Below are positions 60,719 to 64,000 of a DNA stretch of 64,000 nucleotides, piece by piece. The position numbers were made by a program, and so were the translations under genes. Origin of the DNA: Cacconaster sp045599325 (GTDB lineage Bacteria > Bacteroidota > Bacteroidia > Bacteroidales > UBA932); NCBI GenBank assembly GCA_045599325.1, contig JAZRVT010000031.1, positions 1 through 64,000 on the forward strand. The letters run 5' to 3'. A model generated the notes under the pieces. That model was given only the letters and a program-made list of their open reading frames with translations, had not been told where the DNA came from and ran no database searches. Each line of letters starts with the position of its first letter. Position 1 is the first letter of the stretch.

Positions 60719-62629
60719 CTATTGTTCCTTGTTGTCGAGTTCTGAATAGACGGAGTGGCAGCTCCTGAATTCCGGGACTATCTCCTTCATCTTAGCCACT
60801 ATCTCCATCGGGTCGCCCTTCTGGCATAACTCCATCAGTTCCTCCTCATTGCGGAGGGCATCCTCGTAGGAGTAGCGGCGCACCCTGGCCACCTTGATCT
60901 TCGGGTGGTCGGTAGGGAGTGTGGTCTCCGCATCGCTGAGCACCTCCTCGAAGAGTTTCTCGCCGTCGCGGAGGCCGGTGTACTCTATCTTCACCTCCTT
61001 CGCCCCGCTGAGGTCGATCATACGCTTGGCGAGGTCGGCTATCCTGACAGGCGAGCCCATATCGAAGACGAAGATCTCCCCGCCCTCACCCATTGTGCCG
61101 GCCTCGAGCACGAGGCGGCAGGCCTCAGGGATAAGCATAAAGTAGCGGACTATGTCCTTGTGGGTCACTGTCACAGGTCCGCCGCGCCTGATCTGCTCCA
61201 TAAAGATAGGGATCACCGAGCCGTTGGAGCCGAGCACGTTGCCGAACCTTGTGGTGACGAACTGTGTTCCGCCCCCCTCCGACTGGATCTTTTCATTGAG
61301 CGACTGGCAGTATATCTCGCAGATGCGCTTCGAGCACCCCATCACGTTGGCCGGGTTGACGGCCTTGTCGGTGGAGATCATCACGAACTTGCTGGTGCCG
61401 AACTTCACGGCGAGGTCAGCGATTATGCGTGTGCCGGCAATGTTGTTCAGCACTGCGACAGCGGGGTTGTCCTCCATCATCGGCACGTGCTTGTAGGCGG
61501 CGGCGTGGAATACATACTGGGGGCGGTGTTTCCTGAAGACCTCTTCAATCACGGTGGCGCAGGTTATGGAGGCGACGATGGTGGTCACTTTCACATCCGG
61601 GAAGAGACGCTGCATCGTCAGGCGCATATCGTGCATCGGGGTTTCAGCCTGGTCCACTATCACAAGTTCCTCGGGCTTGAACTCGGCAACCTGGCGGACG
61701 ATTTCCGAACCTATGGAGCCGGCGCCGCCGGTTACGAGGATCCTCCTGCCTGAAAGCATCTTTCCGATGGCCTCCATATCCACATCTATCTTGTCCCTCG
61801 GCAGCAGGTCCTCGACGCTCACAGGCTTGAGTTCCGCGTGGCTGATCGGAGATTTGCCGTCCCAGACAAAGCTGTGGGGAACGACCATTATGTCAACGCC
61901 CATAGAGATGAGCCTGTCGATCATCGGCTGGCACTCGTTGACGAAGTAATCGTAGACAAGCGGGCTGATGTATATCTGCTTCACGTCCTTCTTCACTATC
62001 AGCCTCCAGAGTTCATTGTCCTCCGGGCCGAAGATCGGGGAATCCATAAGCCTGTGGCCTATCATATCACTCTGGACAGTCACGAAGCCGCAGACCCGGT
62101 ATGAGGCCGGGTGCTGGTTCTTTATGCTCTTTGCGATGCCGACTCCGCCCTCCCTGGTGCCGAACACCAGCACATTGCTGAACTTGGACTCTCTGGTGAA
62201 CCTGTCGAAGGCAATCTTGATGACGACTCTCTCGAGCCACATCAGGATGATTGCGATAAGGGAGCCGAGCGCGAGGTCGTGGGCCGAGACGGCAGCCAGG
62301 AATTCGTCGGTCTTGAAGCACCACCTCGCCAGCTGGACCAGCACGGAGCCGAGGAAAACCGCGCACCCCACCTTCCAGAGGTCAGTGAAGGAGGAGTATC
62401 TGATGATGCCGGAGTAGGTCTTGAAAATCTTGAAGCCTATAAGGTAGAATACCAGATATATGACCAGTGAGAGGAGGTATGGCCAGAACACTGCGAATGC
62501 GTGGGCGACCCCGTCATTGAACATATGGGCCAGAATCAGGCTCACTGTCACAATGATACAGTCGACCGCCAGCACGCACCAGTATGGAAGCGCTTTTCTG
62601 CTGAAATGCCTTGATATAAAATCGGACAT
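60719..62629 (-). CDS. PglF/CapD-like membrane-bound nucleotide-sugar dehydratase
   Basis: A 636-residue protein with four N-terminal membrane segments (~15-110), a CoA-binding-like domain (FSNVLVFGTREGGVGIAKSI) and a C-terminal SDR domain: ILVTGGAGSIGSEIVRQV, VFHAAAYKHVPMMEDNPA, MISTDKAVNPANVMGCSKR. This is the 4,6-dehydratase architecture acting on UDP-GlcNAc. It feeds the PglE- and PglD-like enzymes at 18-24 kb. It is first after the promoter element at 62655. Confidence 0.9.
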   Translation of the reverse strand: MSDFISRHFSRKALPYWCVLAVDCIIVTVSLILAHMFNDGVAHAFAVFWPYLLSLVIYLVFYLIGFKIFKTYSGIIRYSSFTDLWKVGCAVFLGSVLVQLARWCFKTDEFLAAVSAHDLALGSLIAIILMWLERVVIKIAFDRFTRESKFSNVLVFGTREGGVGIAKSIKNQHPASYRVCGFVTVQSDMIGHRLMDSPIFGPEDNELWRLIVKKDVKQIYISPLVYDYFVNECQPMIDRLISMGVDIMVVPHSFVWDGKSPISHAELKPVSVEDLLPRDKIDVDMEAIGKMLSGRRILVTGGAGSIGSEIVRQVAEFKPEELVIVDQAETPMHDMRLTMQRLFPDVKVTTIVASITCATVIEEVFRKHRPQYVFHAAAYKHVPMMEDNPAVAVLNNIAGTRIIADLAVKFGTSKFVMISTDKAVNPANVMGCSKRICEIYCQSLNEKIQSEGGGTQFVTTRFGNVLGSNGSVIPIFMEQIRRGGPVTVTHKDIVRYFMLIPEACRLVLEAGTMGEGGEIFVFDMGSPVRIADLAKRMIDLSGAKEVKIEYTGLRDGEKLFEEVLSDAETTLPTDHPKIKVARVRRYSYEDALRNEEELMELCQKGDPMEIVAKMKEIVPEFRSCHSVYSELDNKEQ

Positions 62630-62654
62630 AATTGGCTATACTGTTCAGAAATTG

Positions 62655-62662
62655 CAAATATA
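62655..62662 (-). promoter_or_regulatory. Promoter -7 element of the polysaccharide operon
   Basis: Minus-strand TATATTTG matches TAnnTTTG, 26 bases ahead of the dehydratase start and after the phosphatase stop. No other clear promoter was seen between here and 25.4 kb, so it may drive the whole run. Confidence 0.6.
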
Positions 62663-62675
62663 CTAATAAAAATTA

Positions 62676-63950
62676 TTAAAGTCCATTACCAGTCTTTTCC
62701 GGTTTCTCCGCCCACCATTCTTTGAAGTCATCCCAGCGGTAGTACGGCCAGATGCCGGAGCCGAAAGGCAGGCGCGCCTCCTCACCGTTGAGCAGCATCT
62801 TGAAGATGATGTCGTGGCCCGGGTTGCGGTAGAATACGAATTGGAGGTTCGCGGCCATCGGCACGTCGTTCATCTCGCACCACACCGGAATCTCGTCAGC
62901 CTCTGTGCAGAGATGGTCGTAGCCGTTTACCCCCAGCACCATAAGCAGCGGCAGGAAGGAGGTGTCGTGGCCGAAGCGGAGGTCCGCCCCGCGTGTGCCC
63001 GAGGCGATGCGCGCGTCCGCAGCGGAGATCAGGTGGTCGACTATCGGCCTGTAGCCCGTGCGTGCCTGCCAGCCGTAGCAGTAGAACTGGAAGCAGTCTA
63101 TCTTCCACATAGCCACCTGCTCGTCGAAGGTGAAGAGGTCGATGAACTGGAGGTCGGTGTCGAGGCTCGGCATCCCGTGGGCGAAGAAGTTGAGGTAGTA
63201 GAGGAAATCCCACTGCTCCTCAGGCTTCAGAGTAATGTCAGTGTTGAGAAAGATGCGTCTGAGGATGGCGCGGTAGTCCACCGTGCGCTCGATATACTCC
63301 TGCCAGCTCTCCGAAATGCCGAGGGAGTCCTTCGCCACCTTCACCCTGAAGGGGTTGTCGCTGTGCTGCGGGAGGACCGCGTCGCGGCTGAGGCGGCCGA
63401 TGGTCTCGTAGATCTCCGCTGAAGGCTGGCAGTCGTTGAGCGCGAGGCAGAAAGAGGACATCGACATAATGCAGCGGCCGGCGGGCGACGAAGCCGCATT
63501 GACCACTGTCTCACCGTCGAAGACGCCCGGGAAGCGGGTGTATGTCAGCCTCGCTATGGCAGACTGCTGCTCCCACCCCTTGCGGGAGAGCTCGCCGGCT
63601 GAGTAGCGGATGGCCGGGTAGAGTTTCTGGAAGCGGGAGTAGAACTCACGTCCGCGAGGTGTGAGGTTGTTCGCGCTGTCGGCTGCGGCAAGCACCTCCC
63701 CGACCCTGTCGTAGAGGTCATCCTGCCAGGCGAACCTTGCGCCGTGCCTGCTGTAGTGGTTAATATAGAACGGCTCATATCCCTCAGGCACAGCAGTCAG
63801 CGGAGTGTTCTCCGCCGGACAGAGATAGTCGCATCCGTATAGCATTTCAGGGTGAGCCTTCAGGTCCTCGAGATAGTCGTAGTTCTGCGCGGCGGCACAG
63901 GTGCAGAGCAGCACTCCCGCAATTGCGCAGGCAAGTCCTTTGTTCTTCAT
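62676..63950 (-). CDS. Secreted histidine-type phosphatase (phytase/MINPP-like)
   Basis: A 424-residue protein with a signal peptide (ending CAAAQNYD). The branch-2 histidine phosphatase motif NHYSRHGARF (Arg68-His69) is near the N-terminus and RFGHDTSFLPLL provides the C-terminal His-Asp. Relatives remove phosphates from inositol phosphates or other phosphomonoesters in the periplasm. It is transcribed in the same direction as the polysaccharide operon but upstream of its promoter, so it is probably separate. Confidence 0.83.
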   Translation of the reverse strand: MKNKGLACAIAGVLLCTCAAAQNYDYLEDLKAHPEMLYGCDYLCPAENTPLTAVPEGYEPFYINHYSRHGARFAWQDDLYDRVGEVLAAADSANNLTPRGREFYSRFQKLYPAIRYSAGELSRKGWEQQSAIARLTYTRFPGVFDGETVVNAASSPAGRCIMSMSSFCLALNDCQPSAEIYETIGRLSRDAVLPQHSDNPFRVKVAKDSLGISESWQEYIERTVDYRAILRRIFLNTDITLKPEEQWDFLYYLNFFAHGMPSLDTDLQFIDLFTFDEQVAMWKIDCFQFYCYGWQARTGYRPIVDHLISAADARIASGTRGADLRFGHDTSFLPLLMVLGVNGYDHLCTEADEIPVWCEMNDVPMAANLQFVFYRNPGHDIIFKMLLNGEEARLPFGSGIWPYYRWDDFKEWWAEKPEKTGNGL

Positions 63951-64000
63951 AGCCTTGTTTCAGTCTGGAAGTGTAAAGTTACCCATTTTTGAATACATTT

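Overview
The window looks like the chromosome of a Bacteroidales bacterium (phylum Bacteroidota), probably gut-associated. The evidence is: repeated TAnnTTTG promoter -7 elements in front of genes; fimbrillin-like and GLUG-type lipoproteins; a DUF4491 protein; a UpxY-type antiterminator; and a Wzc/Wza/CapEFG capsule block of the kind found in Bacteroides relatives. The genus cannot be fixed from sequence alone. I saw no rRNA, tRNA, CRISPR array or intact insertion sequence.

1-18 kb is mostly ordinary, GC-rich chromosome. It holds the end of an OmpA-domain protein, two small-ORF/lipoprotein pairs, CrcB and PanE, a decayed esterase, a three-gene minus-strand operon for secreted peptide breakdown (M28 peptidase, YtcJ-like amidohydrolase, cyanophycinase-like peptidase), leucine dehydrogenase, a serine beta-lactamase-like lipoprotein, a DUF4491 protein, phosphofructokinase, a Wzi-like outer-membrane barrel and an aldehyde dehydrogenase.

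18-63 kb is a large surface-polysaccharide locus read on the minus strand, so biosynthetic order runs from high to low coordinates. A promoter near 62.66 kb precedes a GC-rich conserved block: PglF/CapD-type dehydratase, Wza, Wzc with a tyrosine-glycine tail, a PHP-type phosphatase, and CapE-CapF-CapG for UDP-N-acetyl-L-fucosamine. A UpxY antiterminator at 53 kb marks the boundary with a visibly AT-rich serotype cassette (25.8-52.6 kb). This holds a TagD-like cytidylyltransferase, flippase, opine-type dehydrogenase, two NodB-like deacetylases, two CapA-like proteins, five ATP-grasp enzymes, LicD, Wzy, three GT4 glycosyltransferases, a PglC-like initiating transferase, acyltransferases and several secreted or lipidated proteins. 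Below it lies a recombination scar (24.16-25.76 kb) with an XRE/ImmA pair and three truncated gene remnants. Then comes a GC-rich block in which a PglD-like acyltransferase and a PglE-like aminotransferase flank an adenylation-carrier-condensation NRPS protein and a CapK/PaaK-like adenylating enzyme.

My best reading of the unusual biology is a capsule or exopolysaccharide built on a bacillosamine- or FucNAc-type sugar and heavily decorated with amino-acid-type groups. Amide-forming enzymes are very abundant (one NRPS module, one CapK-like ligase, five ATP-grasp proteins), and an opine dehydrogenase could supply an N-carboxyalkyl amino acid. This is inference from family membership and context. 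Separately, three tiny genes encode members of one small-protein family (Y..(S/T)VKVIE...C), two of them coupled to lipoprotein genes and one placed before an aldehyde dehydrogenase.
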